From the NCBI GenBank assembly GCA_037176845.1, contig JAYKXP010000003.1:930001-994000 (forward strand): a stretch of 64,000 nt of DNA. The letters run 5' to 3'. The first letter of the stretch is position 1. Every line of letters begins with the position of its first letter. Position numbers and translations under genes: made by a program. Positions 22,257 to 33,856 of this stretch are shown here, piece by piece. Origin of the DNA: Paramarasmius palmivorus. Lineage: Eukaryota; Basidiomycota; Agaricomycetes; Agaricales; Marasmiaceae. The notes under the pieces were generated by a model, which saw only the letters and a program-made list of their open reading frames with translations, was not told the DNA's origin and did no database searches.

Positions 22257-23704
22257 CTACGATTGAGACGGCTCCGGCTGTTTGTTTTCGGCGACTTCGT
22301 CAGCGGTCTTGGTCTCTGCAGGACTTGCAGGGTCGGGAGCTGGCGACTTCTGGGGTCCCGAAATAAGGCCACGGCGTGCGGCAAGAGCTTCTCGGATGAG
22401 ACGTGCAGTTTCCAATCCGAGCTTGTAGTATCCGTCGTTGGTATTCGCTGCAAACATTCCGGTATGCGCTTCAACTTCGTCTGGTGCAATATTGTTCTCT
22501 GCGCGTAAGAAACGGGATTGGATCTTGGGGTTACCCTTGTGTACGATAATAAATGTACGATCGAGATTATGAACCAACGGGACCGCGGGTAAGAATGTAT
22601 AAAAGCTGAGGATTCAGGTAGGCTAAGCACGAGTTTGCATGTTTATTGCACTGCTGACTCACTTTCTGAAGCAAATGCCCTCCTTCTCGTCTGCTTCGAT
22701 CAGGGATTCGACTCGCCGTTTCAATGCGTCCTCATTCCAAAGATTGCCGACATACTTGAGGTGGTCTGTTGCCCAAGAGTAGCCGATACCAAGGTCTGCG
22801 CGTTTGTAATAAGCACCGCCAGCGGCAGCACCCGCAAAGAGAGCACCGCCAACGGCGTATGCGGCTGGTGCCCATTTGCTCCATCCTGACTGGGCTTGTG
22901 CAGGAGCCGGCAAGAGACCAGCAGGCTGCTTGTTGGACTCTGAAGTTGTGGCTTTACCGGCGCCGAATCCCGCAAATGACCCAAGAATAGCTGATCCTAC
23001 AGTTTTTGCGGCTTCGGCATATTCAGCTGCTTTGGTGGCACTGTTCTTGAAGACGTAAGGATGGAGACCAAAGTACTGCGAGACGAGGTCAATATGGGGA
23101 ACGTCGAAGGTGGTATAGTGCTTACTGGGGTGTCAAAGGCGATACAGGCTATAATCTTGGGCCATAATGGGGCCTGCGCATCGGGTCGAGACTTGATGAA
23201 TTCTAGGATAGTATCTGCAGCTAGAAGTCCGCCCATACTGCAACGAGCGGTGTTAGCTTGATGTCAGAGATGATAATGACAAGAATATACCTGTGTCCGC
23301 AAAGCACAATGTTAGCCTTGCCAGCACCTCCATAGGTGACTTCCTTTTGCACAGTAATGGTCGTTAGCCAATCGGCGAAACGCACGACAGCTTCATTCTG
23401 ATGATACATGATTCAGAATGACGCGACCATAGGTATGAACGAAACACTTGCCAATTCTCCGCGAGTCTGAACTGTAAACAGTGAGAAATGAATAGTCAGG
23501 AATGATAGACATGTTTAGCACCTCGTATGCAGGAAACACGACAGCTTCTACTGCGCAATCTGGGACTGATTCTTGGAGAATATGTTGTAGTCGGGTCGGA
23601 AATTGAGCAAAAGTATTATCGTCTCCCTTGAAGCCATGAATAAAAACGAGGAGAAGCAGATCCTCGTGAGCCGGGCTTGTCTCGGGCTGAGAGATGGGAA
23701 TCAT
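22257..23704 (-). CDS. GHSMGG serine hydrolase, DUF676-like
   Basis: Predicted alpha/beta hydrolase of unknown substrate. The N-terminus MIPISQPETSPAHEDLLLLV leads into FIHGFKGDDNTFAQFP, the oxyanion strand. CAVEAVVFPAYETRGEL joins NEAVVRFADWL through a GC-AG intron, and the nucleophile elbow LCGHSMGGLLAADTI is split by another intron. IACIAFDTPVSTI holds a candidate acid residue. A small-residue hydrophobic stretch (APAAYAVGGALFAGAAAGGA) suggests membrane association. The catalytic His may be the one in AVPLVHNLDRTF or nearby. The C-terminus is acidic and Pro-rich, ending NKQPEPSQS. The start is the ATG at 23702-23704. Cellular role unknown; related fungal proteins are annotated only as lipase or DUF676. 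Confidence 0.82.
23446..23451 (-). other. GC donor of a GC-AG intron in the serine hydrolase gene
   Basis: On the minus strand the exon ends GAATTG and is followed by gcaagt. Splicing from this GC donor to the AG before AATGAAGCT gives the continuous family-like reading YETRGELNEAVVRFADWL. No GT donor nearby preserves the frame. The sequence gcaagt matches the usual strong consensus of GC donors. Confidence 0.65.
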
Positions 23705-23951
23705 GTGGAGAGACCGTGGGCAGTGCTGGTTGTGGCAGCGGCTGGCAGCGGATTTGTTAGTGAGCCGTGTGACATGAAGCGTGACAAATTTTCTTTCCCA
23801 ACAACCACCATCATCTCACACAGCGAGCAGCACAGAGCGAGTGTCTTGGTCCCCTCAACCAGCAGCAGCTTCTTTCAGCCAGCACTTTCAGCACTGAAAA
23901 TTCAGAGTGACTTGCAGATCAGCTTTTAATCACTCTTGAGTTTGCAACGCA
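23705..23951. promoter_or_regulatory. Divergent promoter of the serine hydrolase and PCF11
   Basis: A 247-base spacer between divergent start codons. It is rich in CA/TC tracts (for example hosting CCATCATCTCACAC) and holds no supported gene. It probably contains both promoters. Confidence 0.4.
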
Positions 23952-26347
23952 ATGTCCATGTATTCATCACAGACCTACCCCTCGTACGGTGGTCCCCCCA
24001 GTGGTTACCCACAATTTCACAACTTTCCCCCTGCTCCTCCTCCTCCTCAACCCACACCTTTTTTCCATATAGATCCAACGGCATTTCGAAGAGATTTCTC
24101 TAATAGGCTGAATGAACTAACCGTTAACAGCCGTCCTATTATTCAAAGCCTTTCCATGTATGCCCAGGACTATGTGCGTTTTGCGGAGATTGTAGCCCAA
24201 TGTCTGGAGACTCATATTCGGAGGGTGAGTACTTGTTCCGTGTCCCTGTATCGTCTCTTCGTCTTTCGAATCTTCAATATCTCTTGTATACAAAATTTGT
24301 CAGCATGTACCATAGTTACCAGTACAACTCGTTCTGTGAGCTTGGCTGTCGGCGTCGCCCACGTCGACCTTGAGTAAGGCATGCTCATCAATGGCGTGGC
24401 GGTAAACTCCTCGCTGCCCCTTATCCCCTGATTGTTATTCCCTTTTTTGTAAAATGCTGTTGTTGACTCGTTCTCCCTTGCCAGGTTCCTCCATGGATGA
24501 AATTACCATCGTTCTACCTTCTCGACATGATCAGCAAGAATATCTATGATCCTTATGCCCGACATTTCGCAAGCTTCATTATCCCCCTTTTCATTGAGAC
24601 TTATCATCAGGTCGACAATGCTACCAAGGGCAAGATGGTAGAGCTGGCGCTGACCTGGCGCACAGGCTCTCCTACTGGGAAGGAGTTGTTTGGCGTACCT
24701 GCTCAGGTATCTATCGAACGTAGTATTTGGACCGACGGTCCCAGTAGTGTGAGTCATCCTTGTCATTCTATTGTCATTTGTCATAGTGATTCCGTTCCTC
24801 AGTCGTCATCGGTGTATACCTCTTCAGGCCAAGTCACCAGAACTCAAGTTCTCAGCGAGCTCGAGTTTACTCTCGGTCAGAAGGAGAGAGCGCTTCAAGC
24901 CAACCCAGCCGATCTAACGGCGCAAAACCACGTCAATGTGCTATCACAGGTGTGTGCCTCAATTGTATAATCTTTGTTAATTTCCTAATGTTTCGTTCCT
25001 CAGTTACGAAGACTCGTGGAAGCTGGCGTCTCCCAAGCCGAACTGCAACAAATTCTAGGCCAACTGCGAACGCTAATGCGAAGCGCCACTCAACCACCGC
25101 CGCCGCCTCCTTCAACTCACGTTGCACCAAATCCTCAGCAGGCTTGGCCCAGCTCGACCCCGTACCCGCCTGGTTCATCAAATACCCCAGTCCCGCCTCA
25201 ACCAGCTTTCACTCCCCCCACAGCCACAGAAGCACTACCCGCCGCATCGTCATCATCCACCATCCCTGGTCAGCCATCTGTACCGGTGACCGGTCCTAGC
25301 TTCGCTGCACTCCTCTCGACGCTCGTAAAATCTGGTGTCGTCTCAACGAATGGAACCCCAACTGGGGCAGGCGCAACTGCAAAAGAAGAGGCTTCAAGTG
25401 TCAACGTTGCTGAAGCTGATACAGAGTCAGAGACCACAAGAGAGTATCGGTCGGCCATCCTCAATCAATCTGTCCAACTGAGCACAGTAGGGCTCACAAG
25501 GTGCGTTAACGTCTGGCTTGGACTCAGCTATCCCTTTGCTAATGATATCTTTTAGGACACGACCTAATATACATTCGCTACTATATCATCGACTATCAGT
25601 TCAATGTAAACAATGTGGTATTCGTTTCCCTGATTCGGCGAATGGCAAGAAGGATATGCAAGATCATCTTGACATGCACTTCAGACAGAACTTGAAAGCG
25701 AACCAGAATATTGGCCGTGGACACAGCCGAAGTTGGTTCGTTGGTCCAGAGGTATGTTCTCTTGTTATCGTTGCACTTCTTCATACTCATGATACCCACC
25801 AGGACTGGACTCACGATATGTCCGATGTTAAAGGCAAGGGACGGGCAACCAACTCGAGAGCAGCGGCGGCAGCAGAAGCAATTAAAAAAGATGCTGAACT
25901 AAGAGCACAGTTTGTTGTCATACCCCCAGGTGGCGAGGCCAACACTATCGCCTGCCCGATATGCAAGGAAGTATTGAACCCCGAGTTCGTCGAAGATGAC
26001 GAGGAGTGGGTATGGAAGAATGCCGTCAAGAAGGATGACCGGGTAAGTGCTCTTCATTGAATGTCATTGGCGAACTATACTGATATATCGTCCCTATCCG
26101 TCTGTAGATATACCATGCAACATGTCATGCGGAGGCCTCGAGCAATACATTAGCTGCACGATTACGGTCTGATGTAACATCAAGTAGAAGTCGTTCTGGA
26201 ACCCCCGAGAAGAAGCAGTCCCCTCCAAGAGCCTCGTTATCACCAAAGTCCAAACTTGCAGGTATTAAGCGTAAGGCCCAAGACGATAATCATTCGATGC
26301 CTGAGGGTACACCGCATCTGAAGAAGCTCGCTCTGGCCGTTTCATGA
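23952..26347 (+). CDS. PCF11: Pre-mRNA cleavage complex II protein PCF11
   Basis: Bridges RNA polymerase II to 3'-end cleavage and termination by binding the Ser2-phosphorylated CTD. A Pro-rich leader (GYPQFHNFPPAPPPP) is followed by the CTD-interaction domain: FRRDFSNRLNELTVNSRPII, QSLSMYAQDYVRFAEIVAQC, then VPPWMKLPSFYLLDMISKNI and KGKMVELALTWRTG. A central helical and Pro/Thr-rich part follows. Two zinc-binding pieces come last: VQCKQCGIRFPDSANGKKDM then DHLDMHF, and ACPICKEVLNPEFV with a later His/Cys pair in IYHATCHAEA. The end is KKLALAVS. The start is the ATG at 23952, giving roughly 600 residues. The first intron (24224-24484, about 261 bases) is several times longer than most introns in the window. 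Confidence 0.93.
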
Positions 26348-26829
26348 CGGACTACGTGGTTATGAACTGTTTTTATTTTTCTTTAGGATTATAATTATTT
26401 CCGCTTTTTCATCATTTTCGTCGCCTTCACGTCTTCATTTTCATTTTCACTCTCATGGCATGGCTACACACAATCACATACTTATATTGTTACATCATTA
26501 TCGCATGTATCTGTACACCAGGCATACCTATAGACCAATGCATCATCTGTATCGTCATGAATACAGCGAGCTTAGGAACATGGAAGAATCACAAAGAAAC
26601 AAAGTGCTTGTCCTCTCATTGACCATCGACGTTTTGAGCAGGTGATATGTACTATGTTTTAAACTATCAATATGTTTACAGCGACTGTCTGTATGGTATG
26701 GTTGTATGGTACAAATATACGTTTGAGCAATAATTTAGTAATGAGCTACACACGAATACGAATGATGTTGGTGTGAATGTCCCTTTGACGGTTGACCAAA
26801 AAAACGAAATCCAGCATGCAGTGATCAAA
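26348..26829. other. Convergent 3' flanks of PCF11 and the C2H2-like gene
   Basis: About 480 AT-richer bases between two convergent stop codons. A plus-strand frame of about 60 codons starting near 26460 has no family-like features. I read this as two 3' untranslated regions and terminators. Confidence 0.55.
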
Positions 26830-28257
26830 TCACCGAGAAAAAGTCTGACTGAAGTACGGCGCCTGAGAGAGGAAGGGAAACGCGTCCCCTGCATAGTCCT
26901 GCGACTCCAAGGGAGGCGAGTGCTGAACCTGCGTATGACCCAAAAGGTCGGCTGGAGTAAAGGAGTCTCTGATAGGCGAGTTTTGTAGCGAGACTGCAGA
27001 GCTGCAGTTGCTCCCTCGGGATTTTTTGCGTTTGGACATGTACCACGTTTGTGTAGAGGGGACGCGATAAGGTGACTCGACGAAGCGAGGTTCCTGATAA
27101 ATGGATGCACGTTTTGGAAGAGGCGCTGATGGTCCGGCATGAATGCTGGGGGAGGTTGGAGAGGAAGGCGTATGCTCGGGTAACGCATTGGGGTTGTCCA
27201 GGGATGAGGTATCGCGATGTGTAGCGCCGGACGCATTATTGAGATGATATAATTCTTGTGAGATAGGTGGTGTGTCTGCACGACGATTCTTGTCGCGCGT
27301 GCAGACCGAGAAATCTGTTTCAATGGTATCCGTCGTTTCGTTCAAAGGCCGAAGGGGCAGGGATGAGCTTGTGTTGGAGACGTCTGTAGAATGCTGTTCT
27401 GCAGGATGCACCGAATCATGCGACTCGACAGGATCCGGTTGGTCGAAGGGGTGTACATAATCGTCGTCTTCGAGCCCAAGACTCTGGGTTAACTCTTCTT
27501 CGACCTGTCGTCGGGAGTTTGAAGACGAGGAAGAGTCCTGTGAAGCTTCTTCCTCGTCATCGCCTGTACGCTTTCTCTTCGTTCCTCGTCCGCCATTCTC
27601 AATCATGCTACTCAGACTGGGAGATGGTATGTCGTGGAAGGCGAGGCGAGGCGAGCCAATAGGTGATGAGGAAAGTGCGGCGAATGTTGGAGTGGCGTAG
27701 CGAGTTGTACTCCATGAACGATCTTCCAGAGGAATATATTTATCGTTTGGTGATGGTGGTACATTCTCTTCTTCCGAAATGAAAAGAAATGGGCTAGCTT
27801 TCTCGGATACTGGACTGGCGGGAGCGCTAGGAGATACTGAGCGATATGATCGCTCTAGCTCGTCTCCGGGTGATGGCGATGGACTATGAGAAAAAGCCTT
27901 TGGCGCAGTGTCTGGTGGTGAAGGCAATGAAGCAGCACCTAATGATTCTGTGAGAGATATAGATCAGTTAAGAAATGGAATTTCCGGGGTATATATATGC
28001 GGCATACCTTGACTATTAGACGTATACTTTCGACCAGACTCTTCCTGAGAGTAGCTGTACATCAATCCGTCTGTACTGAAGCTTCGACCGACGCCATCCT
28101 CAGCCCTCCTCATCAAATCCAGATCCTGTTTCGACAGCGGCTCGGGTTGTGTCTTCCGAACATGGTCATAGATCAAATGGTATGTGTATTCGTCGTCCGA
28201 GTAAAAGATTTCCCTGCAAAACCCCCAGCGACAGATGAAGGGTAATGAAGGGGCCAT
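26830..28257 (-). CDS. C2H2-like zinc-finger, mostly disordered protein
   Basis: The N-terminus MAPSLPFICRWGFCREIFYS and DDEYTYHLIYDHVRK contain Cys-x4-Cys followed by His-x4-His, a single C2H2-type finger. After an intron the protein is a long Ser/Pro/Asp-rich disordered region with a basic patch (GGRGTKRKRTGDDEEE) and a second (MSKRKKSRGSN) that could be nuclear localisation signals, ending SQAPYFSQTFSR. One or two introns; about 460 residues. The start is the ATG at 28255-28257, directly before the finger. A nuclear regulatory role is plausible but not shown. It is divergent from the CCDC97-like gene across 122 bases. Confidence 0.75.
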
Positions 28258-28379
28258 ATCGCTGCTGGCTTGTGGCCCGTCGTCACTGCCAGCGGTGATG
28301 GGGGAGGGGTACTTGTTTGGCCTTGTTGGAATCAGCGCTTATTCTTGGATGAGTAACGGGCGCTTGGCTGACATCACAG

Positions 28380-29123
28380 ATGTCCACCTTCAACGCTCAA
28401 GCGATCCTTTCATTCCTAGGTCTAGAAAGCACATATCAACCTTCTCCTTCTCATGATCCAATAAAATTTCTCTCAAAACATCTTCTCCAGCTTCCTCCGC
28501 ATCTTTTGGTCACCTTTTCCTCAATAACGACGCCAAAGGAACGTACCACGATCCCTACGATCCGAAATCGTCGCTTGGAGTATGTCAAATCTAAACCAGA
28601 AGAACTAGCTTTTTCTTCTGCGCGCCAACGTTGGCCTACACTTTGGCCGGGTAGAGAACGTCGCGGTGTAGAGGAAGGCAGAGAAGAGAAGGAATGGACA
28701 GAGAAGAACTTCTTGCAAGGTACCGATAAACATGTCAAGAAACTAGGTTCTCTGCTCGGCCAATACGAGGAGGAGCGGGAAGCTCAACGTATCCGTGAGA
28801 TTAGACGGGAGCAGGCTGCTGCAGATGAGTTTGTACCCGAAGAGGACGAAGAGAGCGATGAATCCGAGGATGAAATTTCTGCACAGCCAGAAGTGGAAGA
28901 GTCCGAAGCTGAATTGAAAGCTACCTTTGAGAGGCGAATACAGGAACGTTTCATATACGGTTTACTAGATGTCAGTACTCAATTCACTGCTCCAGATATA
29001 ACGTCATTAACCGTGTTTGAAAAGCATATCGACTACGATAAAGTGGATTGGAACGAAAACCTTGACCGAGATCTGGACCGGGACATGGAAGAGAAGTGGT
29101 TTGACGATGAGGAGGAGGATTGA
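28380..29123 (+). CDS. CCDC97-like protein (DUF2052 family)
   Basis: Single-exon gene of 247 residues. The C-terminal half matches the CCDC97/DUF2052 layout: a charged helix (LLGQYEEEREAQRIREIRRE), an acidic linker (EEDEESDESEDE), then FERRIQERFIYGLLD and the end motif HIDYDKVDWNENLD with EEKWFDDEEED. Human CCDC97 co-purifies with U2/SF3B splicing factors, so a link to splicing is possible by homology only. The N-terminus (FLGLESTYQPSPSHDPIKFL) looks globular. The start ATG at 28380 is the only sensible one. Absence of introns is unusual beside its neighbours. Confidence 0.82.
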   Translation: MSTFNAQAILSFLGLESTYQPSPSHDPIKFLSKHLLQLPPHLLVTFSSITTPKERTTIPTIRNRRLEYVKSKPEELAFSSARQRWPTLWPGRERRGVEEGREEKEWTEKNFLQGTDKHVKKLGSLLGQYEEEREAQRIREIRREQAAADEFVPEEDEESDESEDEISAQPEVEESEAELKATFERRIQERFIYGLLDVSTQFTAPDITSLTVFEKHIDYDKVDWNENLDRDLDRDMEEKWFDDEEED

Positions 29124-29400
29124 GCGGCTCATTGTACAGTTAAATGGTATCAATAGTAAATACTCTTGTTTTGCAAACTAGTGACGAAACGACGGTTAAG
29201 ATAAAATACACAGGGCTTTAAAAAACTATAAACGATGTATCTATGCATGCGCAATTCCGAACGAGTCATAAAGTCGTGAGCGGGATATAAGGTTTAAAAA
29301 TGCTGGTATAATATGTGAGAACATGGAGGCGACGGTGGTACAGAACAGGACAGAACATATATGAGCTTTTGAAAGAATGTTTACAGAGACGGGGCGAATG
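29124..29400. other. Convergent 3' flanks
   Basis: AT-rich 277-base spacer between the stop codons of the CCDC97-like gene (plus) and the RhoGEF gene (minus). No open reading frame or RNA gene is evident; probable polyadenylation region for both. Confidence 0.5.
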
Positions 29401-32400
29401 TTAAGCCTTTGTTTCAGAACGAGGGAAAAAATCTCCGTGGAGAGCCTCTGGCCACCTTAGTGGTGACGCTAAACCAGCCAGCTCTGGCAGCATTGGCGAG
29501 TCGTGAAGTGGAAGCCCGCTAATCTCAGCGTTACGCTTCTCCCGAAGCGGTTCATTGGGTTTGCTTGGCGCACTGTGTGTGCGACGGTGAGTATTCGAGT
29601 GACCTTTTGTTGTCCAACGTCGTAGAAAGTTATGTGACGATTGTTTCGGAGGGGTATCTTCAGCATAAGATTGTCGGGAAGAACCACCGCTGCTGGGCGT
29701 CCCTGGACGCGAGACGAACAAGCTTCGCACACTCCCTACTATCGAAGTCCGGTATGCTCGTTTATACTTCATCGTCTGAGGAAGTACCGATTCTGACGGT
29801 AAGAAGGGACCATCATGCGTTGGGCTGTTTTGGTGTGACGTAGGAGCAGAGTCGGTGTAATGAGAAGAGCATTGCGACATTGAAAAAGGCGGCGATGATG
29901 GGTAATGGGGGAGATTATCGGTGGGAGCTGGTATCGGCTCTGAGCCAGTTGACATGATACTGAGGGTTTTGAGCCTCTTGCCACGATTGAGTGACTTTGT
30001 CCGCGATTGGATGTCATCGTGAGAATCAACGGTGAGTGCCTTCCGTCTCGGTACGCGAACACTCTCGTGCTTCTTTAGCTTCTTCATGCTCAAGGCGGAG
30101 CTTGTGGATCGCGAAGTACCCGAGCGGGTTATTGGGTGGAATAACCCTTCATCTCGAACGGTTGCCTGAGACCGTGCATTCAGACACGCATCGGATATGA
30201 CATCCTGAAGGCCCAAATCGACTTGAGCTCGAGCCGAGGGTAGAGAACGGCGAATAACAATCGTATCCGAATCGACCGACATTGGCGACAAGATGGACTT
30301 CATCGAAGCAGATGACGAGTGGCGGCTGGGATTTGGAACATCAGGTGTACCGCTCCTAGAGGACCGCTTCTGCTTGAATTGCGCTTCGATAGGTGTATCG
30401 GGGAGTGGAGGCAGGGGTTTCGAGGATAGATCATCTTCGTCGTTTTGGGCCAGTTCCGATACTGACTGGATGGTCGGAAGCGGGTTGATGACCTCAAAGG
30501 GACCGTCGAGTGATGAGGGTACGAGTTCACCTTTCCCATCGACATGGATACTTGAGATAGGCTCGTTAACCCAATTTGCCTTGGGATGAGTTAAGGACTC
30601 TCGTATAGCAGTCATCCAAGCCTCTTTCTCTGGTTGACACGCGGCAGCAAGCTCAAACTCATGACCCCTACATGTCAATTTGAAAGAGCAAGGTAACCAG
30701 GCTAGAACGTCCAGATAAGCAAGAAGATTTGGATGTTCCGTAGCACAATGACATACCCTCGCTTTCCTCCGTATCTGATACCTGGAAGTCTGCCAATCTG
30801 AACCAATGTCGGGGTTCGTATACCTTCCCCTTGTGCACCTTGACCAGAATCAAGTAGCCTCCCTTGTAAAGGAAGGCACCGAGATACTTGACGTTGAAGT
30901 TAGTATGTGCTGTATGCTTCGTCGAGTCATTATGGCACACGTCCAACGAGCCAGCAAACAGACAATCGCCGAGAGACGAGAGAAAGCTGGATGTAAGAAC
31001 CTGGAGGGGTTGTGACGATGCCATGGTGGTTGATATTGGTGAAACGGAAGTGCGTGAAATGATTAAGGAAGATCTCGCTGCAACATCTTGTCTCCGTCGA
31101 GCCTCGTCAACCTGACCAGCAACATGCCGCATTGCGAGTGCTGCACTTTCCACTACCACGTTAACATCTGTACGTCCCATAGGCGAAGTTGAGCCGGCCA
31201 TCGCTCGGAGCGTTTTGCCTGTCTTTAGCTGATCAAGTAACAATGGATACTTGCAGATCCGCTGTACTGGTTTGATCAAATAGTCCATGAAATAAAGCCG
31301 CGCTCGATTTGTCTTTGGATTCGAAGGTGGCTCTTTGAAAGACTGGCTTCCTATAGAACTGGGTCGGGAGCGTAACGTTTTGGCAGAAGGATCTGTAGCA
31401 TGTATGGACGCCCGTCGACGCTTCTTTCCTATCGTAGCGACAGGTGTTTCGAAACCACTGCTATCAGGTGTCGTTGACCCGGAGCAATCTGTGGGATCAA
31501 GGATCATGATGCTGCACCGCTGTTCAAACATATCCCATTCTGAAGGATAAAGCTGTTGGATCCGCCTCAGAATGTCCAAAGCTTCTGGGTGTCCTGCACA
31601 GAACTCCTGGTACAAATTAAACCGCGATGACTATACAACGTCATTCAATGTTCAGCCATGGAGTATAAGCGACTAACCTCGGTTGCAAACTTTGTGGATA
31701 TTACTGCAATTCCTGCATCCACGTTTGCAATGCCTGGTCTACTCCTCTCAACTCGGGTACCGTCGGAATCCTTTGTTTCCTCCACTGGCTCCATGGGTAT
31801 ACCAAGACTCGACATGGATAGCTTGAGCTCCTCGACAAAGCGCTCGTGGAACTCCAAAACATCTTCGGCATTCCGTGTCAACATCTCGACTTCAGTGTCG
31901 GTAAACAGATAACGGGCCGGGGTTTTCTCCTTCTCCTTTGCCGACGACGTTATCGATGTCAGGGGTTGCAGCCCATGTACATCAAAGCCATAACCTATCG
32001 ACCCATTCATGCTGCTTGCCATCTGTGAGAAGGAGCTGTTTCGTGATAGAGCAGAAAACGATGAATTCCTGCCGAATGTCGAAGTGTTCGCATTACGTTT
32101 CAACGTAGGTATGTTTCGTAAATAGATCTGTCGAGGTGACATGCGTGAGCAAGAACAGTTTCGTCGTTTAGAATGTTCACGACTCACCGAAATGAGAATG
32201 CGCAAATCCTGCAAGTATGCCACTTCCGTCGACAGGAGCTCCATTAATGCGTGATACTTTCTGGCACTGTCCCGCTCCTTCTCTCCAGACAACCTGCGAG
32301 ACCTGTCTTCGCTGGATTCGGCCGAACTGGCGCTCTCAGCGCTGTGATTGCAATCCGACTGCTTGTCCCTAATGTTGAGGACGTCATCGGAATGATCCAT

Positions 32401-33150
32401 ACTGGATTGGTGTGTTAGCTCAAAGAGCGGTTTTGAGCGAGCAAAGAGCATTGGTATAGGCTCTCTGGGCGTTATAAGTTTGGATTTGGATGGACTTGTG
32501 GCCAAAACGGGAATGGAACTAGGCCTGTTGTTTATGGATCTCGGGGGTTTAGAATGAAACGCCGAAGATTCAGAGGCCGATCTCGAGCGCGACAAGCTCG
32601 GAGTGGAAGTACATCGCTGAGGAAGTAAAGGTGAATTGACAGTTGCATGTGGCGCCATTGAGGTAGGAAACGAGGCAGATGGCGTTACAGATGATGCTAT
32701 CCGGCGTGGCATGCAAGTTACCGAACGCTTAACGACTTTGGGAGGGGGTGTAGGAGGTATTGAAATCCACGTGGGTGGAGGCGCGGTGAATACGCGTAAG
32801 GAGGAATGGTCAGAAGGTGTTGTGGGTGCGGTCTGGTATCCATCGCCGCTGGCGACTGAATCTGAAGTAGCCTTGTCATCGCCAGAACCGCCGGAATCGG
32901 AATAGAGGCTGTAATCGCGGGAAGAGGTGCTTGTGGTCGGCGTACAAACAGGAGATGCGCTGATGGGAGGAAGTGGAAGAAAACCAGAGATTGTGGGTCT
33001 GCGAGAACGGCCAGAGCGATTCATGACGTTCTCGCTCGGCTTTTTTACGACTATGGTTTCCATTGTATCCAGAGGATCAAGAGAGCCAACAGTCAAAGCA
33101 CCAATGTTAATGGCCCCAGACCTTGTCATCCGACGGTCGCGCACACCCAT
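29401..33150 (-). CDS. Rho guanine-nucleotide exchange factor with DH and PH domains
   Basis: Predicted activator of a Rho-family GTPase in polarity or wall integrity. The first 320 residues are Ser/Pro-rich and disordered. The DH domain starts KYHALMELLSTEVAYLQDLR and continues to the hallmark helix RLYFMDYLIKPVQRICKYPL (near 31270) and LLLDQLKTGKTL. Long low-complexity inserts interrupt it (around 32100 and 31400). The PH domain follows: SLDVCHNDSTKHTAHTNFNV, then KYLGAFLYKGGYLILVKVHK, FRLADFQVSDTEES and, after an intron, SFKLTCRGHEFELAAACQPE with EAWMTAIRESL. The remainder is a basic, Ser-rich tail ending DFFPRSETKA. About 1,150 residues. A stop-free 60-base intron (32128-32187) lies in the DH domain. 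I cannot assign the specific orthologue (Rom2, Scd1 or other). Confidence 0.86.
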
Positions 33151-33856
33151 CGCGAATTGTTCAGAGCGTCGAGGAGAAGAAGAAATCCAAATCCAAAACG
33201 AAACTGCCCATGAATGGTTTTGTATGAAATGAAACCGTCCAGGCTTGATAGGAGTCTAGTTCCTGTTCTGTTGATCAAATATGTCAGACCAATCTTGCGG
33301 CGACGACAATATTGCCGGTGAAAGAAAAGCACTTGCAGGATAGAAGAAAAAATAACAGGAAGCAAGATTGTTCTGCGACTCCAAGATGAACGTTAAAGGA
33401 CAAGGATGGACTAGTCGCAAACCGTTGCAACGCTAAGCCCAACATCCAGGACGTCATCGAAATCCAAAGTCGGGGGTTTCGCATCAAAAAAATTCGCACA
33501 TTTCTCGATGATCGCCTCGTTCCGGTAATCCGGGCACAAGCTGGGATTCTTACTTAAAGCTTCTTAGCTTCTTCTTCTTTTCGCCCCTGCTCATGAGACC
33601 AATCATTTGCTCAGCGTTTATGTATACGTGCTACTATCAATATACAGGACATATGCAGGCGCTATGTAAACGTCCTTATCTGTCCCTCGGGTGCCTATAC
33701 TAACCCAAATAAGCAAAGCATGTATGTATGTATCTACCACTATAAGGACCGTATATAAAACAACAGGAATTTATAGCGTTCACAAGCGTCAACGCAAGTT
33801 AAAGTACGCACTCCACCCTACGGGTATCCAAGTATTTCCCTGCCGCCGACCCAACC
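33151..33856. other. Intergenic: RhoGEF promoter and 3' flank of the GRR1-like gene
   Basis: About 700 bases with no supported gene. It carries the long 5' flank of the minus-strand RhoGEF gene (starting at 33150) and the 3' flank of the next gene on the same strand (stop at 33857). Tracts such as a short ATGT repeat near 33720 are present, but no RNA gene could be folded by eye. Confidence 0.5.

Noticed and set aside
19542..23704. A secondary-metabolite or lipid-metabolism cluster (PAF-AH-like enzyme, serine hydrolase, nearby esterase)
   Set aside because: The genes are interspersed with housekeeping genes, with no synthase, transporter or pathway regulator, so there is no cluster signal.
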